From Cyanobacteria bacterium SBLK (lineage in GTDB: Bacteria > Cyanobacteriota > Cyanobacteriia > Cyanobacteriales > Spirulinaceae), in NCBI GenBank assembly GCA_017746715.1, contig JAGHZQ010000078.1, positions 1-50,766 on the forward strand: a DNA stretch of 50,766 nt, given 5' to 3'. Position numbers and translations under genes: made by a program. The notes beneath the pieces are model-generated. The model was not told the DNA's origin. It was given only the letters and a program-made list of their open reading frames with translations, and did not search any database. Within the stretch, counting starts at the first letter, position 1. Each line of letters opens with the position of its first letter. This document shows, piece by piece, positions 40,760 to 49,997 of this stretch.

Positions 40760-42394
40760 TTAGGTAATCACTGTGGGGCGATCGCGTCCGGTTAGTTCCT
40801 TGATTTTAGCAACGTCATCCGCCAAAGTAATCAGATCTCCTAGGGCTTCTTGGGGATCGCGATCGTGTTGAGCGGGATCGGGTTCGTAGCGTTCCAAATA
40901 CAGTCGTAAAGTCGCACCTTTCGTTCCCGTTCCCGAGAGACGAAAAACGATACGAGAGCCATCGGTAAAGCCGATACGAATGCCTTGTTTTTGACTGATA
41001 CTGCCATCAACCGGGTCGGTATAACTGAAATCATCGGCATATTCGACTTCGTAAGAGCCCAGTTTTTGACCTTTCATTCCTCCTACCGAAGCGCGCAAAT
41101 TTTCCATTAATTTCATTGCCGGTTCTTTTTCAACGGCTTCATAATCGTGACGGGAATAGAAATTGCGTCCGTAGGTCTGCCAGTGTTCTTTGACAATTTC
41201 TTCGACGGATTTCCCTGTGACTGCAAGGATATTTAACCAGAAAATAACCGCCCAAAGTCCGTCTTTTTCGCGAATGTGATTAGAGCCAGTACCGAAACTT
41301 TCTTCGCCGCACAGCGTGGCTTTATCGGCATCCAATAAATTCCCAAAAAACTTCCAACCCGTCGGCGTTTCGTAACAGCCAATGCCGAGTTTAGCGGCAA
41401 CCCGATCCACTGCCGCACTGGTGGGCATCGATCGCGCGACTCCTGCCAAACCTCCTTTATAACCGGGAACGAGATGGGCATTGGCAGTGAGGACAGCTAG
41501 ACTATCACTGGGAGTAACAAAGAAATTGCGCCCTAAAATCATATTGCGATCGCCATCCCCATCGGAAGCTGCCCCAAAATCCGGAGCATCGCTGCCAAAT
41601 AAAATATTGACTAATTCTTTGGCATAAACGAGGTTGGGATCCGGGTGTCCTTTACCGAAATCCTCCAAAGGGATACCATTGATAACTGTCCCTTCTGGTG
41701 CACCTAAAGATTGTTCGAAGATGGCTTTTGCGTAGGGACCCGTGACGGCGTGCATGGAATCGACGCAGAGTTTAAAGCCTTTCTCGGCGACGAATTGGCG
41801 AATTGCCTCGAAATCAAATAACGATTGCATCAACTCCACGTAAGCGACGACAGAATCGATGACCTCAACTTCCATCGTACCTAGTTTAAAAGAGCCAGGG
41901 CGATCGATATTCACGTCAGCAGCTTCGAGGATCTTGTATTCGAAAATCGTTTTGCTGCGATCGAAAATGGCTTGGGTGACTTTTTCTGGAGCGGGTCCGC
42001 CGTTGCCGATGTTATACTTAACACCAAAGTCCCCATCAGGTCCGCCGGGGTTGTGACTGGCAGAGAGGATAATACCGCCAAAGGTTTGATACTTGCGAAT
42101 AATGCAGGACGTTGCAGGGGTGGAAAGAATGCCTCCTTGACCCACTAATATTTTACCGATACCATTCGCCGCGGCCATTTTGAGTATGGTTTGAATGGCT
42201 TGGCGGTTGTAGTAGCGTCCGTCACCACCGAGGACGAGGGTTTGCCCTTCGCAACCTTCTAGGCTATCAAAAATCGATTGAATGAAGTTTTCGAGGTAAT
42301 GGGGCTGTCCGAAAGCGGGAACGGACTTCCGCAGGCCGGAGGTACCGGGTTTTTGGTCGTTAAAGGGGGTTGTCGTAATCGTGCGTAGATTCAT
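40760..42394 (-). CDS. pgm: phosphoglucomutase, alpha-D-glucose specific
   Basis: The 544-residue enzyme interconverts glucose 1-phosphate and glucose 6-phosphate, linking glycolysis to glycogen and sugar-nucleotide synthesis. The phosphoserine loop is SASHNPGG (Ser113 takes the phosphate), the Mg loop is DGDGDR, the sugar loop is GEESFGTGS and the phosphate loop is RLSGTGT. Length and motifs match the eukaryote-like PGM of cyanobacteria. The gene is monocistronic, with a double hairpin downstream. Confidence 0.97.
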   Translation of the reverse strand: MNLRTITTTPFNDQKPGTSGLRKSVPAFGQPHYLENFIQSIFDSLEGCEGQTLVLGGDGRYYNRQAIQTILKMAAANGIGKILVGQGGILSTPATSCIIRKYQTFGGIILSASHNPGGPDGDFGVKYNIGNGGPAPEKVTQAIFDRSKTIFEYKILEAADVNIDRPGSFKLGTMEVEVIDSVVAYVELMQSLFDFEAIRQFVAEKGFKLCVDSMHAVTGPYAKAIFEQSLGAPEGTVINGIPLEDFGKGHPDPNLVYAKELVNILFGSDAPDFGAASDGDGDRNMILGRNFFVTPSDSLAVLTANAHLVPGYKGGLAGVARSMPTSAAVDRVAAKLGIGCYETPTGWKFFGNLLDADKATLCGEESFGTGSNHIREKDGLWAVIFWLNILAVTGKSVEEIVKEHWQTYGRNFYSRHDYEAVEKEPAMKLMENLRASVGGMKGQKLGSYEVEYADDFSYTDPVDGSISQKQGIRIGFTDGSRIVFRLSGTGTKGATLRLYLERYEPDPAQHDRDPQEALGDLITLADDVAKIKELTGRDRPTVIT

Positions 42395-42749
42395 CGGTTC
42401 GTTCTAGGAATGTCAAGATTACTCTATCGTTTATTGTTGGTGGAAAATAACAAAGTTTTAAGGATTCGCGAGAAATGAGCGATCGCCAAAGCCACTTCAA
42501 TTCAAACCGAACTCACTCATCTCGCGATCGAGTTGGGATTCTTAAGCGTGTAATGCGATCGAGAGAGATGATTTTCGCATTTTCTTAAGATGCCAAGTAT
42601 TCATATGGAAGAGAAAAAATGGAGTTCGCTAGGGATTAAAAGACCATGAAAATTCCATTAAAAAAGTTTTAATTAATCCCAGAAATTATTAAGGAAAAAC
42701 AACAAGTAAAAAGTGCTAAAATCTCGGTTGTGAATCTCCCCGAAATTTC
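42395..42749. other. intergenic region between pgm and msrP, 355 bp
   Basis: Divergent genes share this stretch. It holds several GCGATCG-type sites near 42478-42560 and an AT-rich segment (42640-42740) before msrP. GGGATTAAAAG near 42631 and TTTTAATTAATCCC near 42667 could pair imperfectly. An eight-codon open frame (MKIPLKKF) lies between them. I see no gene. Confidence 0.4.
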
Positions 42750-43736
42750 ATGACCTTCTTTAAGAATCCTCCTTCTTGGCAATTATCTGAAGCCGCCGCC
42801 ACTTCGGAAACCCTATATCGCGATCGCCGCCGCTTCTTAAAAAGTTTTATCGGTGCGGGAATTGGTGCAGCCGCCACGACTTTATTGGGCTGTCAAAAAT
42901 CCCAAGCTCAAATCAGCGATCTCGAAGCCACTTATAAGTTACCCGAAATTCAACCCTTACCCACTAATCCGGCTTTTGCACGGGTGGATCGCCCAATCAC
43001 CAATCAAGAACTGGCCAGCAGTTACAATAACTTTTATGAATTTGGCGGCACTAAATCGATTTGGCGTTCCGCGCAAAATCTGCCGACGGAAAATTGGCAG
43101 GTGGAAGTCACGGGACTGGTTAAAAATCCTCGCACTTACGATCTCGATAGTTTGAAAAAGGATTTTTCGATTGAAGAGCGCATCTATCGCTTTCGCTGCG
43201 TGGAAGCCTGGTCGATGGCGTTGCCTTGGGTGGGCTTTCCCATGAAGGATTTAATGGCAGCCGTCGAACCCAAATCAGAGGCTAAATTCGTGCGTTTTAC
43301 CTCGTTTTACGATGCGAAAATTACGACGGGTCCGGGCTTTCATCTCGGTTCTTTACCCTGGCCCTATCAAGAAGGATTGCGGATCGAAGAGATGGCGAAC
43401 GAACTCGCCTTTTTTGCGATCGGGATTTACGGTCGCGAATTGCCAAAACAACACGGTGCGCCTATTCGTATGGTTTTACCGTGGAAGTATGGATTTAAGG
43501 GGGGTAAATCCATCGTAAAAATCGAGTTTCTCGACAGTCAACCCGCAACGTATTGGAATACTCTCATCCCCCACGAATACGGTTTTATTGCCAACGTCGA
43601 TCCGAGCAAACCTCATCCCCGTTGGTCTCAAGCAAGGGAAAAATTTATTGGCGATACGCCGAATTTTGATTGGGAAATTCGCGAAACTTTACCGTATAAC
43701 GGCTATGGGGAATATGTTGCTGATTTGTACGGTTAA
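42750..43736 (+). CDS. msrP: protein-methionine-sulfoxide reductase catalytic subunit
   Basis: The 328-residue molybdopterin enzyme (YedY family) reduces oxidised methionines of periplasmic proteins. A twin-arginine signal is visible as RDRRRFLKSFIGAG (26-39). The molybdenum-binding Cys150 is in RFRCVEAWSM, and the PWKYGFKGGKSIVKIEF segment is typical. The membrane haem partner MsrQ is not adjacent. A perfect 30-base palindrome follows the stop. Confidence 0.95.
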   Translation: MTFFKNPPSWQLSEAAATSETLYRDRRRFLKSFIGAGIGAAATTLLGCQKSQAQISDLEATYKLPEIQPLPTNPAFARVDRPITNQELASSYNNFYEFGGTKSIWRSAQNLPTENWQVEVTGLVKNPRTYDLDSLKKDFSIEERIYRFRCVEAWSMALPWVGFPMKDLMAAVEPKSEAKFVRFTSFYDAKITTGPGFHLGSLPWPYQEGLRIEEMANELAFFAIGIYGRELPKQHGAPIRMVLPWKYGFKGGKSIVKIEFLDSQPATYWNTLIPHEYGFIANVDPSKPHPRWSQAREKFIGDTPNFDWEIRETLPYNGYGEYVADLYG

Positions 43737-43763
43737 ACATTGTCAGGCAATAACAAGAACTGC

Positions 43764-43793
43764 CGCGATCGCGCCAATATTGGCGCGATCGCG
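43764..43793. repeat. perfect 30-base palindrome built on two HIP1 sites
   Basis: CGCGATCGCGCCAAT is followed immediately by its exact reverse complement. Each arm contains the HIP1 octamer GCGATCGC. It lies 27 bases after the msrP stop and between convergent genes, so it may act as a bidirectional terminator or a methylation-dense site. No T run follows. Confidence 0.85.
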
Positions 43794-43952
43794 ATTGCAA
43801 TCAATCGGGAATAATCAGAGAAATCGGGTTATTGCAAAACTTATAGATTTACGTTGAAACTTTGTCAAACATTTACAATTTTTGTCTGAAAAACATTGAT
43901 ATATAAGCATTGTAGGGATTTTTTTCAAAGAAAGATGGGAAATCTGGGTTTT

Positions 43953-46139
43953 CTAACTCTCTTCGCCCTCGATTTTCTTCCAAACCCTGACGATGCCATC
44001 ATCTCCCCCACTAACGAGAAGGTTATCGCGATCGCCAAAACAAACGACATTGACGCGATCGCGATGGCCTTCGAGAAGCGCAATTTTTTCCCCCGTTTCC
44101 AAATCCCAAAGAGAAATAGTACGATGACTGGTTCCACTGGCGAGGGTTTTCCCGTCGGGACTGAAAGACAGGGAATAGACCTGAGAGAGAACGCGGATTT
44201 GACGGAGTTCTTGACGATCGCGATTCCACAAGCGAATCAGGCGATCGCTGCCCCCACTCGCCAGCATCGTCCCGTCGGTATTGTAGGCAAGGGCGTAGAT
44301 TTTCCCGCCCGGTGCGAGATTGCCAATTTTTTCTCCCTTTTGTACGTCCCAAAACTTAATCGTGCCGTCGTGACTGCCGCTTGCAAGGATTTTCCCCTCG
44401 GGATCGCAAGCGATCGCGCTGACCCAATCCCAATGACTCTGTAAAGTTCGTAAAACCCGTTGACTGCCTAAATCCCACAGTTTGATGGTTTTATCGCGAC
44501 TGCCTGTAATCAAGGTTCTGCCGTGGGGACTGAAAGCGATCGCGACGACAGGGGCAGTATGACCCTGTAAATCGGCCATTTCTGCCCCCGTCTCTACCTG
44601 CCAGAGTTTGAGAGTTCCATCGGTGCTGCTGCTGGCAATTTGAGTTCCATCGGGATTAAACGCTAAAGCCGCCATCGCTCCTTTATGTCCGGCACAAGTG
44701 CAAATCGCCTCACCTGTTGCTAAATTCCATAATTGCAAACTAAAGTTTTTCCCCGGACTGACGAGAATGTTTTTCTCGGGGGCGATCGCGAGGGCTTCGA
44801 TTCCTTCTGCATAGGTGGCAAATTCCCATATACACTCCCATTCTCGGGCGAACTCGGCAGCCGTTTCTGGGGTGGCGACGCGATCGAAGATATTTTTAAT
44901 CGAGGCTCCAAATTCCCAAAGATTCTCGCTAATTTCGCGAATCCCTCCCTCAATTTCGCTGCCAAAGTTATCCAAACCCGTTGGTGGTGGAGTTGGGGAA
45001 GGTTCTTCGCGATCGCCGGACTCGGTAGGGGGTTCGCTTTGAGGGGGAGTTTTGCGATCGCCGGACTCGGGAAGGGGTTCGCGGCGATTTTCAGATTCGG
45101 GAGGGGATTCGATTTCGGGAGATTTCGGGGAGGGAAAGGCTTCGCGACGATATTCGAGGGGAACTGAAGGAGGACGGTGTTCTGAGGGGATATCTGTTTG
45201 GGAAATTTCTTCTGCGGGAGGGTTGGGCGCAATTTCTGGAAATGCTTCGAGGCGTTTTTGAATGCGAGCGATCGCGGTTTGCAGCTCTCGAGTCTGAGGA
45301 CCGATCTCGATTTCTTGGCGGGAAAATCCTTCTATGCGCTGTTGTATCTTGGCTATGGCCTCATCTAATTGTTCTACTTTTTCTGCGATCGCCCTGTCGG
45401 TTACGAGGAGCGCTTCATCGCTAACATGGGAATGATTTTGCTGTAAATCGGCGATCGCTTTTTGTAAGGCTTGAATTTGCTCGAGTTGAGGTAGGGTATC
45501 CGGTTGGAGTAGACTGCGATTGATATGGGTCAAATCTTCTTTTAAAGTTGCAATGGTTGCGTTAATTTGCGCGATCGCCGTTTCGACTTGTTGCGTTGTT
45601 GTTTCGAAGTGTTCTTGAGTGTCGTTTAAGGGTTTAATTTGTTTCTGGAGAGTCGCGATCGCGGTTTGCAGTTCGGAGAATTGTTCCGGCAATTTTCTCA
45701 CGATCGCACTCGCCGTTTGTATTGCCACTAATTGTTGTTCCAATTCTTGCTTAATCTCAATATTGGACTCTTCAAGTCGAACTTGACGTTCGAGAATGGG
45801 GACGAATTTGCTTTCTACCGAGACGATTTTATTCGCTAACTCCTGCAAGTTTTGCATCACTTCGAGTTGAATTTGTCCGGTGCTATCTTCCCAGCCATTT
45901 TGCCGTTCGATCGCGGCAGTAAGCTGATATTGCAGGCTTGCCCACTCTTCAGCCTTAATTTGTGCGTTAATTTGTTCTTCGAGAACTCGTTTTCGCTGCC
46001 AAAGATTTAAACTCACCGCCATTGTCAGAGGAGCAGCTGCATAAATAACCTTTTCTGTCAAGAATGCCACGATCGTTCCCGATACAGACATGGCGACAGC
46101 CAAATATTCCCCAATCTCGATCCCTTGCGCTTTTTTCAT
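43953..46139 (-). CDS. membrane-anchored coiled-coil protein with C-terminal WD40 propeller
   Basis: The 728-residue protein has two hydrophobic segments near the N-terminus (about 10-25 and 30-48), a long coiled coil (about 50-310, many Gln/Glu/Leu), a Pro/Ser/Glu-rich linker (about 315-400; ESGDRKTPPQSEPPTESGDR) and seven WD40 repeats (about 430-725) with the usual D-G and W-D dipeptides (LKLWQVETG, IKLWDLGS). The propeller is likely a scaffold. I use ATG 46139; nine further in-frame upstream residues are unlikely. An alpha/beta hydrolase gene lies upstream. Confidence 0.88.
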   Translation of the reverse strand: MKKAQGIEIGEYLAVAMSVSGTIVAFLTEKVIYAAAPLTMAVSLNLWQRKRVLEEQINAQIKAEEWASLQYQLTAAIERQNGWEDSTGQIQLEVMQNLQELANKIVSVESKFVPILERQVRLEESNIEIKQELEQQLVAIQTASAIVRKLPEQFSELQTAIATLQKQIKPLNDTQEHFETTTQQVETAIAQINATIATLKEDLTHINRSLLQPDTLPQLEQIQALQKAIADLQQNHSHVSDEALLVTDRAIAEKVEQLDEAIAKIQQRIEGFSRQEIEIGPQTRELQTAIARIQKRLEAFPEIAPNPPAEEISQTDIPSEHRPPSVPLEYRREAFPSPKSPEIESPPESENRREPLPESGDRKTPPQSEPPTESGDREEPSPTPPPTGLDNFGSEIEGGIREISENLWEFGASIKNIFDRVATPETAAEFAREWECIWEFATYAEGIEALAIAPEKNILVSPGKNFSLQLWNLATGEAICTCAGHKGAMAALAFNPDGTQIASSSTDGTLKLWQVETGAEMADLQGHTAPVVAIAFSPHGRTLITGSRDKTIKLWDLGSQRVLRTLQSHWDWVSAIACDPEGKILASGSHDGTIKFWDVQKGEKIGNLAPGGKIYALAYNTDGTMLASGGSDRLIRLWNRDRQELRQIRVLSQVYSLSFSPDGKTLASGTSHRTISLWDLETGEKIALLEGHRDRVNVVCFGDRDNLLVSGGDDGIVRVWKKIEGEES

Positions 46140-46220
46140 GTTTTCCCTTTTGCCTACCGATACCAATCTTATCGTGCCAAAACGTTTTTTATGGTTTGCT
46201 AACTAGTGACTGGTGACTGA

Positions 46221-47045
46221 TTATCGCGATCTCATTACTAATTTTGCAAATTCTTTCAACTTTTCCCCATAATTTCCTCGAGCGATCCAAAATAAATCGT
46301 TATGAGTTGCCCCCTCGACCCAATAGGATAATTTAGGTTCGGAAGCCGTTGCAAATAATTTTTGACCGTGAGAAAAAGGAATCGTACGATCTTCCGTTCC
46401 GTGAACGATTAAAACCGGAACGTTAAGTTTTTGCATTTTTCTCTGATTGCGAAACTTGTCAAAGGGAAGTATGGGAAAGGGCACGACCACGCGAAAGGCT
46501 TGGGTAAAGGTACTTTCTAAAATCACGCCTCCAACGGGTTTGCTTGCGGCTAAATTCATGGTTGGACCGCCTCCCACCGATCGCCCGAATAAGAGGATGC
46601 GATCGGGAGAAATGCCCATTTTCTCCGTGAGATAACTATAGGAAATTTCAATTTCTTCATAGGTATTGCGTTCGCTGGCTTTTCCTTCACTCGTGCCATA
46701 ACCGCGATAATCGTAGGCAAAAACATTAAAACCAACAGCATGATAAAACTCCAAAAGCGGGCGAATTTGTCCGAGATCTTCTGCATTGCCGTGGGAGTAG
46801 AGTAAGGTATAACGAGCATCGGGATTCTCTAGATAAATTGCCGAGAATTTTTCTTGGTTTGCCGCAGATAGTTTAATGATATTTTCGTCGTCAACATAAC
46901 TGGCAGGAGGCGGTAGGAAAATCATGCGATCGGCAGACAAGAAGACATAAATCGCAAAAAAAGCGTAAATAAATAAGAGAGAGAGAATCATCCGTTTAAA
47001 AGTAAATTCACCAAATAGTAATTTTATCAATCGTTTTTTATCCAT
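46221..47045 (-). CDS. membrane-anchored alpha/beta hydrolase
   Basis: The 274-residue protein has an N-terminal membrane helix (about 19-37) and an alpha/beta hydrolase fold with oxyanion region YSHGNAED, nucleophile Ser156 in FGRSVGGG, acid Asp219 in HGTEDRTIP and His248 in GATHND. It is similar in plan to the ABHD17/Bem46-like family, whose eukaryotic members remove palmitate from proteins; bacterial substrates are unknown. It lies between the rhodanese gene and the WD40 gene on the same strand. Confidence 0.9.
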   Translation of the reverse strand: MDKKRLIKLLFGEFTFKRMILSLLFIYAFFAIYVFLSADRMIFLPPPASYVDDENIIKLSAANQEKFSAIYLENPDARYTLLYSHGNAEDLGQIRPLLEFYHAVGFNVFAYDYRGYGTSEGKASERNTYEEIEISYSYLTEKMGISPDRILLFGRSVGGGPTMNLAASKPVGGVILESTFTQAFRVVVPFPILPFDKFRNQRKMQKLNVPVLIVHGTEDRTIPFSHGQKLFATASEPKLSYWVEGATHNDLFWIARGNYGEKLKEFAKLVMRSR

Positions 47046-47121
47046 AGATCTAATTAATTCAAAATTGTTATCCTTTACTTCAGTAAAGAACTGGGAATTT
47101 TGTGAGCTTGAAAACTATTTT

Positions 47122-47595
47122 TCATTCTGCCGAAACGGTCTTGCGCCAAGCGGTTATCCCTCCAGAGAGAACGACAAATTGCGAGTCGATCGCTTGCAAA
47201 TGTCGATAAGCGCGATAGGAACGCGGTCCTCGCTGACAGTAGAGGACGATTGTAGAATCGGGGTTTTGAGTGGCAATTTCGCGCACTTTTTCTGCTCCCG
47301 AACCTCGTTCGATGGCATCAATGGGAATGAGAATACTATTTTGAATGCGATCGCTCTCGTATTCTCGGGGCGTGCGAACATCGATAAAGATAAAATTTTG
47401 GGATTTTTGTGCCTGTTGTAATTGTTCTGCGGTAATGAGGGGAATTTCTCCAGCATTTAATGCCGAGCGATCGCCCGAGGAATAGGGGGCGTTTTGTGCG
47501 GCGATCGCTCCCGCTAAACCGAGCAAAATAATCCCCAAAGCGATCGCCACCAGAACTTTTCGGGATTTAACCCATCCAGAAGTCAACAATTGCAT
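47122..47595 (-). CDS. membrane-anchored rhodanese-like protein
   Basis: The 157-residue protein has an N-terminal membrane helix or uncleaved signal (VLVAIALGIILLGLAGAIAA) and a single rhodanese domain (about 50-155) with the active-site Cys120 in VLYCQRGPRS and the IFIDVRTPREYE motif. It could transfer sulfur or act in redox sensing on the periplasmic or lumenal side. I use ATG 47595. The hydrolase gene follows 76 bases downstream on the same strand. Confidence 0.9.
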   Translation of the reverse strand: MQLLTSGWVKSRKVLVAIALGIILLGLAGAIAAQNAPYSSGDRSALNAGEIPLITAEQLQQAQKSQNFIFIDVRTPREYESDRIQNSILIPIDAIERGSGAEKVREIATQNPDSTIVLYCQRGPRSYRAYRHLQAIDSQFVVLSGGITAWRKTVSAE

Positions 47596-47819
47596 CACTT
47601 AATCCTCCTCGCGATCGCTCTCCCCATTTTATCTTTTCCAACCGATTCTCGATTTCTCATGGCTACTACCCTCAACTCCTCCCAAGCAAAGAGATCAAGA
47701 AGGACGAGACCCATTACCAATTGCCCATTTATCCAACAAAAATTTTATTTTTCTGAGAAATTTGTGGGTTTTACGGACAAATGCTTGGAGAATAAGAACA
47801 GTTTTGGAAGGAGAAGAAA

Positions 47820-49082
47820 ATGAAATTTGCACTTCCGCTGAAAATGGCGGCGATCGGTGCCGTCAGTTTGACAACGGTATTCGCCGCAGCCAATGTGACG
47901 ATACCTCAGCGCAGTTCGATCGCCAACGCCCAATCTTTATTCGGTCAAGAGGAAGTCGATCAAAGCGCCTTTGCCGCGATCGCCTCTCCCTTTGGCACCA
48001 GTCTCTACAGCCTCGTTATTGTCGAGCAAATTCCGGGAAAGCAACAGTGTTGGGGAGAAGCCGGCACCAGTCCCATTAGGATCGATCCCCTTTGGCGGAC
48101 ATTTGATTTTACGGGCAGCTGCCGACGCAGCGTAGACAGTAATGGCTATTCCGTCCGCATTAACGGAGAAGATTTCGGCATCGAATATCTTTTACGGATT
48201 GTCAACCGCGATGGGGATTTACACTTAGTGGGAACGCCTCGGGTGGGCAGCAGCCGCCCCGGACTCAATGAGATTACCATTGCCCGCAGCCGAGGAACCT
48301 TTAGCGGTCCTCATGACGAACTCCTCTACAAACTCTTCCTCGAACCGGGTTGGCGTTTCACTAAACGGACTTATGAAGGAAGAACTTTAGGTCACGTCTA
48401 CCTCACCAATGATGGCGCGCCAACCCCGACTCCAACGCCCACGCCATCTCCGTCTCCATCCCCAACACCTGCGCCGACTTCTAGTTTCCCCGATATTTCT
48501 AACGATATTTACAGAGCGGAAATTGAAGAAGCCCTTAAAGTTGGTTTTATTGCCGGATTTCCCGAAGATAATACCTTTCGCCCTCTCAATACGTTAACCC
48601 GCGAGCAATTGGTTGCGATGGTATTTGGTGCTGTCCAAACCATTCCCAATATCAATTTACCCACGCCTTCCTCTCCCAGTAGCAATCCTTTCCCCGACGT
48701 TCCGGCTTCCCGATGGAGTGCGGCTAGGATTCAATGGGCAAGAGCGAATAATATCGTTTCGGGCTATCCCGACGGTCAATTTCGTCCCACTCAAGCCGTC
48801 ACTCGGGCGGAGTTAATGGCGGTGATGAAAAAAATGGCGGAGTACGGCAAGGCAAGGCGCGGACTTTCGACAGCTTTGAGTCAAAAACAAACGCCAACAT
48901 CTTTCTCCGATACGGCGGGTCACTGGGCGAACGCATTAATCCAGCAAATGTCTGGTTATTGTGGCGTGGCCTCGCCTTTAAGCGAACGAGGAACCGCTTT
49001 CGCCCCTAATTCGTCTGCTTTGCGGAATTATGCGGCAGCGGCAACATTAAGAAGCCTCAATTGCGTTAAAGCGGATAGTTAA
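47820..49082 (+). CDS. SLH-domain surface protein with DUF3747 N-terminal domain
   Basis: The 420-residue protein has a signal peptide (MKFALPLKMAAIGAVSLTTV...A), a DUF3747 domain (about 40-195; YSLVIVEQIPGKQQCWGEAG, LWRTFDFTGSCRRS), a Pro/Thr/Ser linker (PTPTPTPTPSPSPSPTP) and about three SLH motifs (FPDISNDIYRAEIEEAL, FPDVPASRWSAARIQWA, SDTAGHWANALIQQM). SLH domains bind the cell wall or outer membrane. Its linker encodes a microsatellite-like CCNACN tract. GGAG precedes the ATG by about nine bases. Confidence 0.92.
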   Translation: MKFALPLKMAAIGAVSLTTVFAAANVTIPQRSSIANAQSLFGQEEVDQSAFAAIASPFGTSLYSLVIVEQIPGKQQCWGEAGTSPIRIDPLWRTFDFTGSCRRSVDSNGYSVRINGEDFGIEYLLRIVNRDGDLHLVGTPRVGSSRPGLNEITIARSRGTFSGPHDELLYKLFLEPGWRFTKRTYEGRTLGHVYLTNDGAPTPTPTPTPSPSPSPTPAPTSSFPDISNDIYRAEIEEALKVGFIAGFPEDNTFRPLNTLTREQLVAMVFGAVQTIPNINLPTPSSPSSNPFPDVPASRWSAARIQWARANNIVSGYPDGQFRPTQAVTRAELMAVMKKMAEYGKARRGLSTALSQKQTPTSFSDTAGHWANALIQQMSGYCGVASPLSERGTAFAPNSSALRNYAAAATLRSLNCVKADS

Positions 49083-49107
49083 ATAACCAATACACTTTTG
49101 TGTATGT

Positions 49108-49145
49108 TAATGCCCGGACTTACTCTCAGAGAGGTTCGGGCATTA
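49108..49145 (+). terminator. hairpin downstream of the SLH protein gene
   Basis: TAATGCCCG pairs with CGGGCATTA over nine bases, enclosing a 20-base loop that can pair further. A moderately T-rich stretch follows. It lies 26 bases after the stop. Confidence 0.7.
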
Positions 49146-49304
49146 GTATTTGATTTTCGAAAAAAAAGAGACATCATTTAATATTGTGACAGGAAAAAGC
49201 AGAAAAAACAACTGAGAATATGCAATTAAACAGCAAATTCGCTGTTATTCTAACTTGATAATGCGATCTTGTAGGGTCGCAAGGTGTGTCGAGTTGTGAT
49301 TCTC

Positions 49305-49928
49305 ATGCAAACGAGCAAATGTCTCTTTTTCCGTCTGGATCGAGGATTTACCCTCGTCGAACTGTTAGTTGTTGTCGCAATTATGGGAATTTTAGCCGCG
49401 ATCGCCGCTCCTGCTTGGATAAGTTATAGCGATCGCGTTCGCCTGAACAAATCTCAGAGTCAAATTTATCGAGCGATGATGGCAGCAAAGAGCAATGCAA
49501 CTCGCGAGAAAGTGACGTGGCAGGCAAGTTTTCGGGACAATGGCGATCGCGTCCAATGGGTCATTCATCCTGCCGATGCTGATGATTTTATCTCTCCGGA
49601 AGTTTGGAATAATGATGGATTATGGCAAGATTTAGAACCGGGCGTACAAATTGATTCGAAGTTGAACGATCGCGGTGAGAAGGAAACAACCTTTCGCAAA
49701 GATAGTACCGAACCATTATGGCGGGTTCAATTCAATTATTACGGTTGTCCGATTTATAAACCCGGCGATGAGTGCGGACAAACTTCACGACGGGCATTAG
49801 GTCGAATTACGCTGAAAAATACTCGGGGTGGCAATTTGCGACGATGCGTTTTTATTTCGACGATTTTAGGGGTGATGCGACGGGGGAAAGAGAATGCTAG
49901 ACCCGATGATGGGAAATATTGCTATTGA
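49305..49928 (+). CDS. type IV pilin-like / pseudopilin protein
   Basis: The 207-residue protein has a short leader ending in DRG followed by FTLVELLVVVAIMGILAAIAAPAW, the hydrophobic helix of class III prepilins. Cleavage is expected after Gly14, with methylation of Phe15, and Glu at +5 is present. The remainder (RVRLNKSQSQIYRAMMAAKS, then a globular head with Cys residues near the C-terminus) has no close relative I can name. It could be a minor pilin or a pseudopilin. I use ATG 49305; a GTG at 49284 is in frame. No other pilus gene is in the window. Confidence 0.85.
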   Translation: MQTSKCLFFRLDRGFTLVELLVVVAIMGILAAIAAPAWISYSDRVRLNKSQSQIYRAMMAAKSNATREKVTWQASFRDNGDRVQWVIHPADADDFISPEVWNNDGLWQDLEPGVQIDSKLNDRGEKETTFRKDSTEPLWRVQFNYYGCPIYKPGDECGQTSRRALGRITLKNTRGGNLRRCVFISTILGVMRRGKENARPDDGKYCY

Positions 49929-49974
49929 TAGTTGATAGTTGATAATTGATAGTTGATAATTGACAACTGATAAC
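49925..49974. repeat. short tandem repeat TTGATA/GTTGATA
   Basis: About five imperfect units of 7-11 bases (TTGATAGTTGATAATTGATA type) run from the stop of the pilin-like gene to just before the GDT1-like gene. They resemble short tandemly repeated repetitive sequences described in cyanobacteria. Confidence 0.7.
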
Positions 49975-49997
49975 TAATCGTCGATCGCTGAAATGAC

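Noticed and set aside
43896..44444. 182-codon plus-strand frame antisense to the WD40 repeats
   Set aside because: The periodic WD40 repeats on the other strand explain why it is open; no start signal or known domain.
44733..45232. Long overlapping frames on both strands in the WD40 protein linker
   Set aside because: They follow from the repetitive HIP1-bearing Pro/Ser/Glu linker code, not from a separate gene.
48415..48480. CC-rich microsatellite-like tract as a CRISPR or regulatory repeat
   Set aside because: It encodes the Pro/Thr/Ser linker of the SLH protein in frame, with no spacer-like unique sequence between units.
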